The notes under the pieces were generated by a model. The model ran no database searches, was not told the origin of the DNA, and worked only from the letters and a program-made list of their open reading frames with translations. The position numbers and the translations under genes were made by a program. Shown piece by piece: positions 54,775-64,000 of a DNA stretch of 64,000 nucleotides (positions within the stretch are counted from its first letter, which is position 1; each line of letters opens with the position of its first letter). This DNA is from Dasypus novemcinctus (Eukaryota > Chordata > Mammalia > Cingulata > Dasypodidae), in contig NC_080680.1 of assembly GCF_030445035.2 (NCBI RefSeq), positions 48,435,212 to 48,499,211 on the forward strand, given 5' to 3'.

Positions 54775-55495
54775 TTTCAAAACTTGATATGTAGTTGAGT
54801 GGGAAAGAGTGTAAACTACAATGTAAACTATAATTCAAGTGTAGCAGTTTGATATGGTTATGAATTCCAAAGATAGATATTGGATTATGTTTGTAATCTG
54901 ATCTGTACCTGGACACAGAAAAGAGGCATGGCAAAGAACAGAGTTGAGGGTTCTTAATGTTGGAGTTTTGATGTTGGAGTTTGATGGTGAAGCTGGAGTC
55001 CCAGGGTGAGAGGCAGAGCCATTTACCTGATAGTCTACACCTGACCTTGTGGAGAGAGGCAAAGCCTAGAGAGCCTCATAGTCTACAGTGACCTTGTGGA
55101 ATAAACAGAGGAGCTGAGCCCAGAGGAACCCAAAAAGCCTGAACCCTCACAGACGTCCTCACCCATCTTGCTCCAACACGTAAAAATAGACTTTGGTGAG
55201 GGAAGTAACGTATGCTTTATGGCCTGGTATCTGTAAGCTCCTACCCTAAATAAATATCATTTATAAAAACCAACCAATTTCTGGTATTTTGCATCAGCAT
55301 CCCTTTGGCGTTCTGATACACCATCCTTAGTGGCAATGCTCCAAAATGTGTTTATCAATTGCAATGAATTTACTGCACTAATGAAAGTCGTTGCCAATGT
55401 GGGATGTGTGGGGAGTGTGGCATATGGGAATTCCCAATATATTCTATGTAACATTTATGTAATCGAAGTATCTTTTAAAAAATAAAAATATTAAA
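54775..55495 (+). repeat. L1 3'-end-like repeat, copy 3, holding a solo LTR
   Basis: GTAAACTACAATGTAAACTA precedes the LTR and GCTCCAAAATGTGTTTATCA, TATGGGAATTCCC and an A-rich end follow it. This is the terminal part of the repeat at 5500 and 13190. Confidence 0.65.
54840..55320 (+). repeat. Solo LTR (TGTAGCAGTTTGA family)
   Basis: It starts TGTAGCAGTTTGATATGG and ends GGCGTTCTGATACA, with an AAATAAATA near 55247. No clear 5-bp duplication is left. Confidence 0.8.
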
Positions 55496-55887
55496 AAAAA
55501 CTTTGATAGATATGGGGAAGTTAAAAAATAAAAACTGCTTATGCTAACAAAATTTAAATTTTTTTCAGAAAGAAATCTTTAACATTTCTTTCTGAATTAC
55601 AGATAGTCTTGATAAAAATGAAAACAAGTAAAGGAAACAAAAGAATCAAAGAGAGAAAACTTTTTCCATTACTGAAATTCTCAAGGGTTGGTCAATAGGA
55701 ACAAAATAAAAAAGTTCAGTTTCTTTACCACTTGTTTTCCCTTCAAGTTTCCCCCCTTTCTAATATAACAAAAATCTTGCCAAAGGGAAAGGGAAGGTTC
55801 AGAAGTTTTGCACTTTACTTTATTAAGCTAAATCAACTTGTGAGGTCTGTTCTTCAGACGTTAAGAAGGTTAATATAAAAAATCCAC
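55496..55887. other. Unassigned AT-rich sequence
   Basis: Contains an inverted pair, CAGAAAGAAAT at 55567-55577 against ATTTCTTTCTG at 55585-55595, which could fold as a short hairpin. Nothing else seen. Confidence 0.45.
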
Positions 55888-56330
55888 TGGGAAATGGATG
55901 TGGCTCAACCAACTAACTGCACTCCCATCTACCATATAGGAGGTCAGAGTTTGATGCCCAGGGCCTGCTGGTGAGGGCAAGCTGGCCCACGCTGGAATGC
56001 TGCACAGGAGTGCCCCCTTGAATGGGAATGCCACCTAGTGTGGGAAAGCCACCCTGCACAGGAGTGCCAGCCGATGCTGAGAACTGGCGTAGCAAGATGA
56101 CGTAACAAGAGACACAGGAGAGAAAATAAGAAGGCATAGAGGAAAAGGGAGTTGAAGTGGCTCAACTCTCTCTCCCACCCGGAAGGTCCTAGGATTGGTT
56201 CCCAGAACCGCCTAATAAGAATATAAGCAGACACAGAAAACACTCAGCAAATGGACACAGAGAGCAGACAGTGGCGGGGAGGGGAGAAATAAATAAAAGA
56301 AATATTTAAAAATATATATAAAAAAATTAA
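55888..56330 (+). mobile_element. tRNA-derived SINE variant with an internal second head
   Basis: Head GATGTGGCTCAACCAACTAAC near 55897, a second head-like GAAGTGGCTCAACTCTCTC near 56152, and a GGGGAGAAATAAATAAAAG tail. A distinct, older subfamily. Confidence 0.8.
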
Positions 56331-56339
56331 CACACATGT

Positions 56340-57345
56340 TTGAAAAACAAAAGTGTTTTAATTTAACGTTACACACACAAAGTACAATAAAGCATAGTGT
56401 ACAGCTTAATGAATTATCACAAAGTGAACCCACCTTTATAATCACTACCCAGGTTAAAAAATAGAACATAACCAGTATTTCGGAGGTTTCCTCTCGCAAT
56501 CATCACCTCCTTTCTCTTCCCAAAGATAACCACTATTTTGACTTTTAACACCAAAAAAAAATTTGCCTGTTTCTTAAAAATGCTATATAATTGGGATCAT
56601 ACAGCATGAATTTTTTTGGGTCTGGTTTCTTTCACTTAACATTATGTTTGTGAGATTCATCCATTCTGTTTTGGTAGCAGTAATTCATCTGTTTTCATTG
56701 TTGTATAATTTTCCATTGTGTAAATATCCTAGTATTTTTTTTACATATTCTACTGTTGATAGATATTTGGGCTGTTTGCAGTTTGGGGTTAAAACAAATA
56801 ATGCTGCTATAAACCTTCTTGTACATGTCTTTTGGTGCAAATGTCTATACATTTCTGTTGTTGTTCTGTTTCTCCAAATACTCACCAATACTTGTTTCTA
56901 TTGCTCTTTTTATTTTTAGCCATTTTGGTGATGGTGTATTGGTTTCTCATTGTGGCTGTAATTTGCATTTCCGTGATGACTGTCAAGGTTGAGCACCTGT
57001 TTGATGTTTATTGACAATTTGAATATCCTCTTGGTAAGTGTCTGGTTTAATTTTTTTAAAAAAAGATTTTATTTATTTATTTGTTTCTCACCCCTACTCC
57101 GCTCATTGTTTGCCCTTGCCGCCTGCCCTCTGTGTCTGTTTGTCTTTTTTAGGAGCCACTGGGAACTGAACCTGGGACCTCCCATGTGGGAGGGAGGCGC
57201 CCAGTGGCTTTAGCCACCTCCACTCCCTGGTATCATTTTTTTATCGAGTTTTTTCATTTTTAACAATCATTTTGTAGGAGTTATTTATATATTCTAGATA
57301 TGATTTCTTTATTAATTTTACAGATATGTTCTCCTGTTTTGAGTC
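56340..57345 (-). mobile_element. Old L1 LINE, ORF2 C-terminus and 3' UTR
   Basis: On the minus strand the frame 56888-56685 reads TCTRRFIAALFVL, then KQPKYLSTVEY, the ORF2p C-terminal region. ACCCACCTTTATAATCACTACC (56429 on) is the 3' UTR. Interrupted by a SINE. Confidence 0.8.
57052..57236 (-). mobile_element. Mid-length tRNA-derived SINE
   Basis: AAAGATTTTATTTATTTATT tail, GGGACCTCCCATGTGGGAGG, and a head complement ending CACCTCCACTCCCTGG. Flanks are T-rich and similar. Confidence 0.88.
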
Positions 57346-58619
57346 CTCAGAACAGAGGAGACTAAGTTATGTTCTTCAGTTCCATGTTTTCAGACCACCC
57401 TATGTTTTATTCCTCTATGTTATTTATTTCAACTGTATTCAAATAATCTGTTTTGACTTTGCTGTGGTTCCATGAAGACAAAACAATATCTGCCTTGTTC
57501 ATAGCTGTAATACTGTCCAATACCTTTCCCACAATTCCTATCACATAGTACAAGTAATAATAAAGGTGATTAACTAGAATTAACAACTATAGATACTCAG
57601 GGTTTGAACTTCAGTCTTAGGTATGTGGTTTTATTTTTATATGCTAATATGAAAGAATATTTAGTTTTCTTATTGTATTATGATTTGGATAACGTAAGTC
57701 ACTTCCAAGTTTTTCCTTGACGTGAAAAACATAAACTACCTAAACTGTTTGACTAGCCACTTGTAACGCACCTCAAGAATATTTATATGTACAGTTCAGA
57801 GCAATGACCCAAGGAGAACTAGAATCCCTAGGGGAAACATAACCTACCTCCCAAAAACTATAATTTTATTGCAATATTTTGGTATGGGAATGAAATAATT
57901 TAGCTAGTAATTTTAAGTATTATTGCTATATTAAAACAAATAGATATAATGGTTTCCATATTGAAAGAATTTTTTTAGATTACACAAGAGGCTTGAGGCA
58001 CTTCAAAGTCTATCCTCACACCCTTGCCCACCGTAGTTTCCCTGGCTACTGTAGGTGGTTTGGTGGAAAAGCCTGAAAAGCTTTGATAATGGTGAAGAAT
58101 TAATGAAGCATTTCATTTGAGTAATCATGATGTAATTTTCATTTAGGAGTATAATTTTGGCTGTGGTAAAGAAAATGAGTTGGAGAAGGTGGGTGTAAAT
58201 ACATTTGCAGGCAGGAGATCATTAGGCAATTATTATAAGAATCTAGGTGAGCGATATATTGACCTGAAGCTTAGGACACAGGACACAAAGATGAATAAGT
58301 ATTAAAGTTTTAAATTTTATTATGCATTCACTATAATAGTCACTTGTGACCTCTTAATACATAATCTAAGCATCTAGTTATTGGTGTTTCTTTTATATCT
58401 TTATAAATAACATATATGCTATAAGGACAAATCAAAACAATGATGACTACTATTCAATTCTTTGTATTTGCAAAACTCCAACGGACTTGAATATATTCAC
58501 TAATATGCAGTGTTATGAATAGTGTTATCAATTTGCTACATTATGCATATTATAAGAAATTTACAAAGTAGTCTGAACAATAGTTTTCATTACATAATAA
58601 ACTTCGGGAATCTAAATAC
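57346..58619. other. Unassigned AT-rich sequence
   Basis: No family that I can name. Some of it may extend duplication block B leftward, but I could not align it to block A. Confidence 0.45.
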
Positions 58620-58849
58620 CCCATTATACAGTCATGTTATCGCAACTGTTGTGTTTTTTTTAATTGGATCTAAATAAATTAATCTACTATATGGCCAAAG
58701 TATTAATTTTTATTGTAATTCACAGTATGGAGGTATTTTGATACATTAGGGATACATCACTGCCCTCTATGCCATGAATAATACAGTTGGTTTTCTAGTA
58801 GGTTTACTTAAATTTCCAAGACTGTGGAGCACTTAAAAATTTAATTTCA

Positions 58850-58985
58850 TAAAGAGCTTTATTGTTTTTGAAGTGTTTTGAAATTTTACATTATCTCCTT
58901 GAATGTTCACAAATGCTCAGGAAAGTCAGCAGGGCTGATATTTAACCTTCATTTTTCAGTTTGAATACACTGAGACCTGGCCCTC
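58850..58985 (-). repeat. MIR fragment, counterpart of 9590-9800
   Basis: ACATTATCTCCTTGAATGTTC and CTTCATTTTTCAG fit antisense MIR. The CAGGGCTGATAT beside it is shared with block A and is not in the MIR consensus that I remember. Confidence 0.65.
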
Positions 58986-58989
58986 ACAT

Positions 58990-59243
58990 CTATGGCCAAG
59001 GAATTTTTCTTTTGTTTTTTATTAAAGTAGTTGTAGGTTTACAGAAAAATCAAGGAGAATGTACAGAGTTCTTATATAACCCACTCTCACATACACAGTT
59101 TTCACTGTTATTTTGCATTAGTGTAATACCTTTGTTACAATTGGTGAAATATTATTACAATTAATCTATTAACTGTAGCCCATAGTTTACATTAGCATTC
59201 GCTGTTGTCCAATTCTATAATTTTTCCCTGATATATGGCCAAT
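58990..59243 (-). repeat. L1 3'-UTR end, minus strand
   Basis: GTAGTTGTAGGTTTACAGAA and CTGTAGCCCATAGTTTACAT are the antisense of the L1 3' end seen in plus orientation at 60880-61080. Confidence 0.75.
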
Positions 59244-59251
59244 TGACTTTT

Positions 59252-59426
59252 TTAAAAAAGGTTTTACTTATTTATTTCTCCCCCCACCTCATTGTTTTTG
59301 CTCACTGTCTGCTCTCTGTGTCTGTTCGTTGTGTGCTTGTCTTCTTTTTAGGAGACACTGGGAAGTGAACCCGGGACCTCCCATATAGGAGGCAGGTGCC
59401 CAATCACTTGAGCCACATCTGCTCCC
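59252..59426 (-). mobile_element. Mid-length tRNA-derived SINE
   Basis: Target duplication TGACTTTT at 59244-59251 and 59427-59434. Confidence 0.93.
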
Positions 59427-59434
59427 TGACTTTT

Positions 59435-61090
59435 GATAAGGGTGCCAAGTCCACTCAAAGGGGAAAAAATAGTCTCTTCAACAAATGGTGCTGAGAAAAC
59501 TGGATATCTATATGCAAAAGAATGAGGGCAGACCTCTACCTTACAGATATACAAAAATTAACTCAAAATGGATCAAAGATCTAATGTTAGAACCAAAACT
59601 ATAATACTTCTAGAATAAAACACAGGGAAACATCTTCAGAACTTTGTGTTAGGTAGTGATATCTTAAATTTTATACCTAAAGCATTTGCAACAAAAGAAA
59701 AAATAGATAAATGGGAACTCATCAAAATAAAAAAAATTTGTACATCAAAGGAATTTTCCATGAAAATGAAAAGACAGTCTACAGAATGGGAGAAAATATT
59801 TGGAAACCACGTATCTGATAAGTGTATAAGATCCAGAATTTATAAAGAATTTCTACAACTCAACAACAAGACAAACAACCCAATTAAAAAATGGGCTGGG
59901 GAGCAGGTAAGGCTCAGTGGTTGAGAACCTACTTCCCATGTATGAGGTCCCCAGTAACTCCTAAAAAAAATGTAAATTTTAAAAAAGGGCTTGAATAGAC
60001 ATTTCTCCAAAGACGGTATACAAATGGCCAATAGGAAAATGAAAAGATACTCCAAATCTTTAGCCATTAGGGAAATGCAAATCAAAACCTCAATGAGATC
60101 ATTTCATGCCCACTAGACTGGCCATAATTAAAAATATGAAAAATGCTAAGTGTTGAAGAAGATATGGAGAAATAGGAACCCTTGTTTCTTGGAATGTAAA
60201 ATGGTGCAGCCACTGTTGAAAACGATTTGGCAATTTCTCAGAAAGTTAAATACAGAATTACTATATATATGTGTATATATATGTCATATAACCTGACAAT
60301 CCCACTTCTATGTATATATACAAAAGACTTGAAAACAGGGACTCGAACAGATGCACGCTGGTGTTGATAACAGCATTGGTCACAACTGCCAAAAGATGAG
60401 GGCAGCCCAAGTTTGCCATCAACTGATGAATGGATAAACGAAATGTGGTATTTACATATAATGGAATATTATGCAGTTGTGAAAAGGGAAGAGGTTCTCA
60501 TGCATTCAGCAACATGGATGAACCTTTAAAACCTCAAGTTGAGTAGAATAAGCCAGACACAAAAGGACAAATATGGTATGATTTCATGTAAATGAAATAC
60601 TTAGAATAATTAAATTTATAGAATTAGAAACTAGAATATAGTTTACCGCAGGCTAGGATGGGGTTAGGGAAAGGGGAGTTAATGCTTAATTGGTACAATT
60701 TCTGTTTGGGGTGATGGAAAATTTTGGTAAGGAATGGTGGTGGTGATGGTAGCACAACATTGTGAATGTTATTAACAGCATTCAATCGTATATTTGAAAG
60801 TGGTTAAAATGGGAAATTTTAGGTTGTATATGTATTACCAGAATAAAAATATATAAAAAAGCAACCCATAGAACTGTATGATATAGTGAACCTCTATGTA
60901 AACTATGGGCTAGAGTTAAGAATACAGTCATAATAATATTGTTTCATCAGTTGTAACAAAAGTACCATACTAGTACAAAGGATTACTAATAGGGAAAATA
61001 ATGTGTTTGTGTGTGTGTGTGGTATATGGGAACTTTTTACTTTCTGGAAGATTTTTCTGTGAATCTACAGCTCTTAAATTTTTTTTAAAC
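59435..61090 (+). mobile_element. L1 LINE, ORF2 C-terminal half and 3' UTR
   Basis: The plus frame at 59646-59924 reads KEKIDKWELIKIKKICTSKE and TEWEKIFGNHVSDK, then NNPIKKWA, the L1 ORF2p stretch after the reverse transcriptase. Further on, GGTATTTACATATAATGGAAT and ATGGATGAACCTTTAAAACC, then the 3' UTR with TGGTAGCACAACATTGTG and GTAAACTATGGGCTAGAG. It is 5'-truncated with many stops. Confidence 0.88.
59898..59980 (+). mobile_element. Short tRNA-Ala-derived SINE
   Basis: GGTAAGGCTCAGTGGTTGAG head, flanked by AAAAAATGGGCT and AAAAAAGGGCT. It lies inside L1 ORF2. Confidence 0.92.
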
Positions 61091-61289
61091 CTGAGATTTG
61101 GATTTACTGTGTTCAACAAATATTATTTTTGCACATCATTGTATATCTTTAAATTATGAAGGAACTGGAGTTCAGGTTTCCAGATTTCAACTCTGGCGCA
61201 CTGAGCATTTTATTTTTTTCATTGTTGTCCCACCCCAAACCTCCCCCACTGGATTTTCAGTTTAGTACAGTGTATGGCTTCCTAAGCAC

Positions 61290-61415
61290 TCTGGTTTTTA
61301 CTATGCCTGACCGTGGGCATGTTTCTTAATCACTTTTCACACCTGTAACAAAGCTATAGTAATAGTACGTATTTATTGAATTGTTTTAGGATTAAAGTAG
61401 TTAATATAAATGTTA
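61290..61415 (+). repeat. MIR fragment, counterpart of 9812-10012
   Basis: CTTAATCACTTTTCACACCTG, AATAGTACGTATTTATTG and TAGGATTAAAGTAGTTAATA follow the plus-strand MIR. Confidence 0.65.
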
Positions 61416-62675
61416 TGTTTTTATTGCTATAGCATATCCAATCAGCTTGTAAGGAAGGTTGGTATCCTCACGGTATACAGATTTGGAAAATTCCCAGTTC
61501 AGCGTATATGTTAGGCAAATTCAGAAGTGTTGCCGGTAGTTGCCATACTTGTTTGTAACTTAACAACCAAAGAAGTGTGGTGACCCAATAATCGCATTAG
61601 TTTTCGATTACTTAATCGTATTCCATCTGTCCTCACAGTGCCCCTCATCAGGAGAAAAGACTTCAAGGGCATGGTAAGTGGACAGGTTGAGGTATTCGGA
61701 AAAGTTGAAATCAGTGTTTTGTAACAGAAATATCAGTATATTAGCCCAGGTTTGCTAACTAGTATAAAGATCCGCCCATTTTTTCTCAGCTGAGGAGACG
61801 TTAGGGGAACCGCCACACAAGGGGCCCATCTGGAAACTGTGCAGGAAGTTAAAAAAAATATTGTTCGGCTCTGATAAACATTTGATGCGCCCAGCCACCT
61901 GTCTTTGGCAGTACACAACCTTAAGGTCCTTTTGACACTTTGGAAGGCGGAGTTAGCGCAGAAGCAACAAGTTGAAGCAAGCGAACTTTCCTGTGTTCTC
62001 GGGACGGGGAGGCACCTACGCTTTCAGTTACTCCAATTCAGGCCAAACTGTTGTCATCCCTAGTTCCTGAGAGACCCAGCCCGGGATTCCTATTGGGGTC
62101 ACCCTCGAGTCTCCCCAATTTTAGCGCGCACCCGCGCGGGGCGGGACGTGCTCTGCGTAGGTGCCTGAAAACGCGGGAATTTGACTCTCTTGCGCCTAAA
62201 GATACGGCCTCTCGCTCAAGAGTTAAAGGGTTGGCACGCGAACACCCTTTGCACATGCAGGATTTCATATTAGAAAAGGCGGTTTATGGGCCCGGGTTAG
62301 GACGCTGTCATTGCACGCCAGGAGCAAATCCTGATAATCCTCGCTAGGCTCGGCTGAACATCCCGAGGCCCCACCCACGGCAACGCGGCTCTGACGTCCG
62401 CACGCCGGGGGCAGCCATAGGCCGGTGTCGGAGACCCAGACGACGTGCGGCGTGTGCACTCCATCAAGTTGAGCCCTGCGGGCACCAGGTGGGCGCCTGC
62501 AGGCAGGGTTCTGTGCACCTGTTTCTTCCTGAGGCCCAAGTATCCTCCTCCTCTGGAAAGCCTGGGACGTGCTCACCTCCAGAGAACAAGAAGTAGGGGA
62601 GCTAGACTAAGCACGGCGCGGAAGTTTGAGCCAAGAGGCAGAAGGTGTGGGGCACTTTTAAGCTGTTTGGAAGTT

Positions 62676-62713
62676 CACGTGACGCATTCAAGTGCCCGGC
62701 CGGCGGTCACGTG
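62676..62713. promoter_or_regulatory. Paired CACGTG (E-box/CLEAR-like) sites
   Basis: TTCACGTGACG and GTCACGTGAGG, the binding type of USF, MYC/MAX and TFEB factors. Their 32-bp spacing is about three helical turns. Block A keeps only a single CACGTG, at the aligned place. Confidence 0.6.
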
Positions 62714-62835
62714 AGGCGCACGCGCCCCCGCGCTCGGAGAGTCGGCCTGCGCGGTGCGCGCGCCTTCGCCGGTGCCTCCCACCCCTTGGTCCGGAGGGTG
62801 CGGAGCCGCGGAGTGATCGAGCGTCTGTGGGCCTC

Positions 62836-62847
62836 TGCGCGTGCGCA
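62836..62847. promoter_or_regulatory. NRF1-like site
   Basis: TGCGCGTGCGCA fits the palindromic NRF1 consensus (YGCGCAYGCGCR on the opposite strand), a common core element of TATA-less CpG promoters. Confidence 0.6.
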
Positions 62848-63560
62848 GCGAGCAGCTGTCACCCAGTGCGGAACAAGTCTTCCAAATTTCCCAAAGCTCC
62901 CTGGGCCGGAGGCCACCGTCTTCCTTTTCATCTTCCTGCTCTGGGTCGCGTCCTCGGCCCCCACCCGCGCTCCAGGTAACTGCTTTTCGCGAACGGGGGG
63001 AGGCGTGGGCGGTGGGGGAGGGGCTCGGGCGGTCTTCCCGGCACTGCCCCCCTCCGCGCCGGGCAGCTGGGGGAGCTGGAGTCCGGGGGAGCGGAGACGC
63101 GGGTCACGGTCGCGCCGTCGGCGGCCGCCGTGACTGTCATACTGGGTTAAGAGTGGTCGGCCATGGTCGCTGGGGAGGGAGGCGGGAGCCAGTGACAGCC
63201 CACTTCGGCCCTCTCGGGGTTCGGTCCCCGTGTTCGCCGTTCTCCCGGGCGCTGGAGTCCCTTTGGCTGTGGAGCGCGCGATGGTCCGGAGATACCGACT
63301 TCTTTCCTTTACTCCCCGGTCCTGGGCTGCGGCGGACCCCGGGAGGCCCGGCCTGGTGTCGCCCTCGGGGCCCTCCTTTCCTGGGACTGTCACGACTCGC
63401 GGGGTGAGGGTGGGCGCTCCTTTCCAGATCCCACCTCCCGCAGGCACCTAGTGCCCTTCTCCGGGATTGTCCTTAGCCCGAGGAGCTGTCCTTTTGCGTT
63501 TTCTTAGCTCCGCACGGGGCCATTTCTTCCTGCAGTCCCTGGAGCCACCTAGATGCGGTG

Positions 63561-64000
63561 TAGACAGTGGGTGCTTAATAAATGAGAGCAGGCTCGGGGT
63601 GCGTGGAATGCCAAGCACAGAAAGTGCTGTGGGTTGGGATGTGGAGGAAGGAGCCAGGTTGGCCGGGACTCAGAGCTGGATCTGCGGGATTTGCGTCCCG
63701 GCCCAGCCTATGAAACCAGTAGGACTCGATCCGGATGCTTACCGCGTGGACTCGGAGCCAGTCTCCCCGAGAGCAGGGTCTTACACGCCTGCACCGGCCC
63801 ATTTGGTTGTGGGCGATACCCGGGAGGGTTTTTATCAGATTATTCTTCCCTGAGAGGAAGGGGCAAACTTTTTTTGCACTTGAACTATCCCTGCGAACTG
63901 ATTTATCAAGCACCGCTTGGAAAGTGTTGGTTAGAAATTGGAGTCTGTCCCGTGAAAGTTTCTGGAAGGCTGGGTACACCTATGTTCGCACCAAACTTTT
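63561..64000. other. Presumed first-intron sequence downstream of the CpG island
   Basis: CpG content falls. No exon or repeat is clear. The 128- and 134-codon open stretches here (63467-63853 plus, 63575-63979 minus) overlap each other on opposite strands and have no recognised domain. Confidence 0.45.

Larger units (their letters stand above)
58620..62690. repeat. Duplication block B (paralogous to 9340-11190), with L1 and SINE inserts
   Basis: Collinear with block A: TATACAGTCATG and CGCAACTGTTGT (58624 on), the minus-strand MIR (58850-58985), the plus-strand MIR with AGTACGTA (61290-61415), and the GC-rich part (GGCAGTACACAACC near 61908, GGCACCTACGCTTTC near 62010, CTATTGGGGTCACC near 62090, GGGCGGGACGTGCTCTGCG near 62140, GCAGCCATAGGCC near 62411). 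L1 sequence (58990-61090) absent from block A inserted after the duplication. Confidence 0.72.
61940..63560 (+). promoter_or_regulatory. CpG-island promoter with candidate non-coding first exon
   Basis: CpG density rises sharply from about 62040 and stays high to about 63450. Plus-strand promoter features are two CACGTG boxes (62676-62681 and 62708-62713, 32 bp apart), an NRF1-like TGCGCGTGCGCA (62836-62847), and GC-boxes. There is no ATG from 62650 to 62975. A strong donor, CTCCAG then GTAACT, lies at 62975/62976, so exon 1 would be a non-coding leader with the coding exons to the right of the window. The direction rests on this donor. Bidirectional activity is possible. Confidence 0.62.

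Noticed and set aside
62707..63447. 246-codon minus-strand frame and several overlapping plus-strand frames in the CpG island
   Set aside because: GC-rich sequence lacks stops in all frames. The frames overlap on both strands, are Arg/Pro/Gly-rich and show no domain.
1..64000. CRISPR arrays, operons, prophages or other prokaryotic systems
   Set aside because: There are no regularly spaced direct repeats and no dense coding. The sequence is mammalian repeat-rich DNA.

Overview
This is eukaryotic, mammalian intergenic DNA, not a bacterial or viral window. It holds no intact protein-coding gene that I can support. The commonest feature is a tRNA-Ala-derived SINE (A-box like TGGCCCAGTGG, B-box like GGTTCAAACC, a body of about 400 bp, a tail of GAAATAAATAAAT then A). 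About 30 copies occur here in short, dimeric and long forms. As far as I recall, this matches the DAS-SINEs of armadillos, so the source is probably a xenarthran such as Dasypus. That is inference from recalled family knowledge, not a database match.

Layout. 1-1514: a dead Hsmar1-like mariner with two SINEs in it. 1740-5104: a complete MaLR-type LTR element with both LTRs and a tRNA-Leu-type primer site, holding a SINE and an RPS19 retropseudogene. 5500-7790 and 13190-15602: two long L1 3'-end-like repeats, each broken by LTRs and SINEs, the second followed by a CDC42 3' fragment. 9340-11330: duplication block A, ending in a CpG-rich promoter-like stretch. 16100-18022: a SINE cluster and an LTR. 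18023-20090: unassigned, possibly retroviral. 20600-24480: an L1 interrupted by a complete Tigger-like transposon. 25200-39600: SINEs, LTRs, MIRs and L1 fragments. 39621-47147: a betaretrovirus-like (ERVK class) provirus with two LTRs, a tRNA-Lys-type primer site, gag, dUTPase, protease, RT, RNase H and integrase remnants and a collapsed env. It was later hit by an HMGN3 retropseudogene and by a solo class I LTR. 47148-58600: further SINEs, LTRs and L1, plus a small isolated CpG island at 51340-51690. 58620-62690: duplication block B, which merges into a strong CpG island at 61940-63560.

The main non-repeat signal is the pair of blocks A and B. They lie in the same orientation about 51 kb apart and align in order by eye, including two ancient MIR copies and the CpG-rich sequence. 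Block B gained L1 sequence after the duplication and block A gained an LTR. Block B leads into an ATG-free candidate first exon with two CACGTG boxes, an NRF1-like site and a good splice donor. This looks like two diverged, tandemly duplicated promoters, probably of paralogous genes whose coding exons lie outside the window or are lost.

The rest is a record of nested retrotransposition. Target-site duplications let many insertions be placed to the base and ordered in time. All open frames seen inside SINEs, LTRs and CpG-rich DNA are best read as chance.
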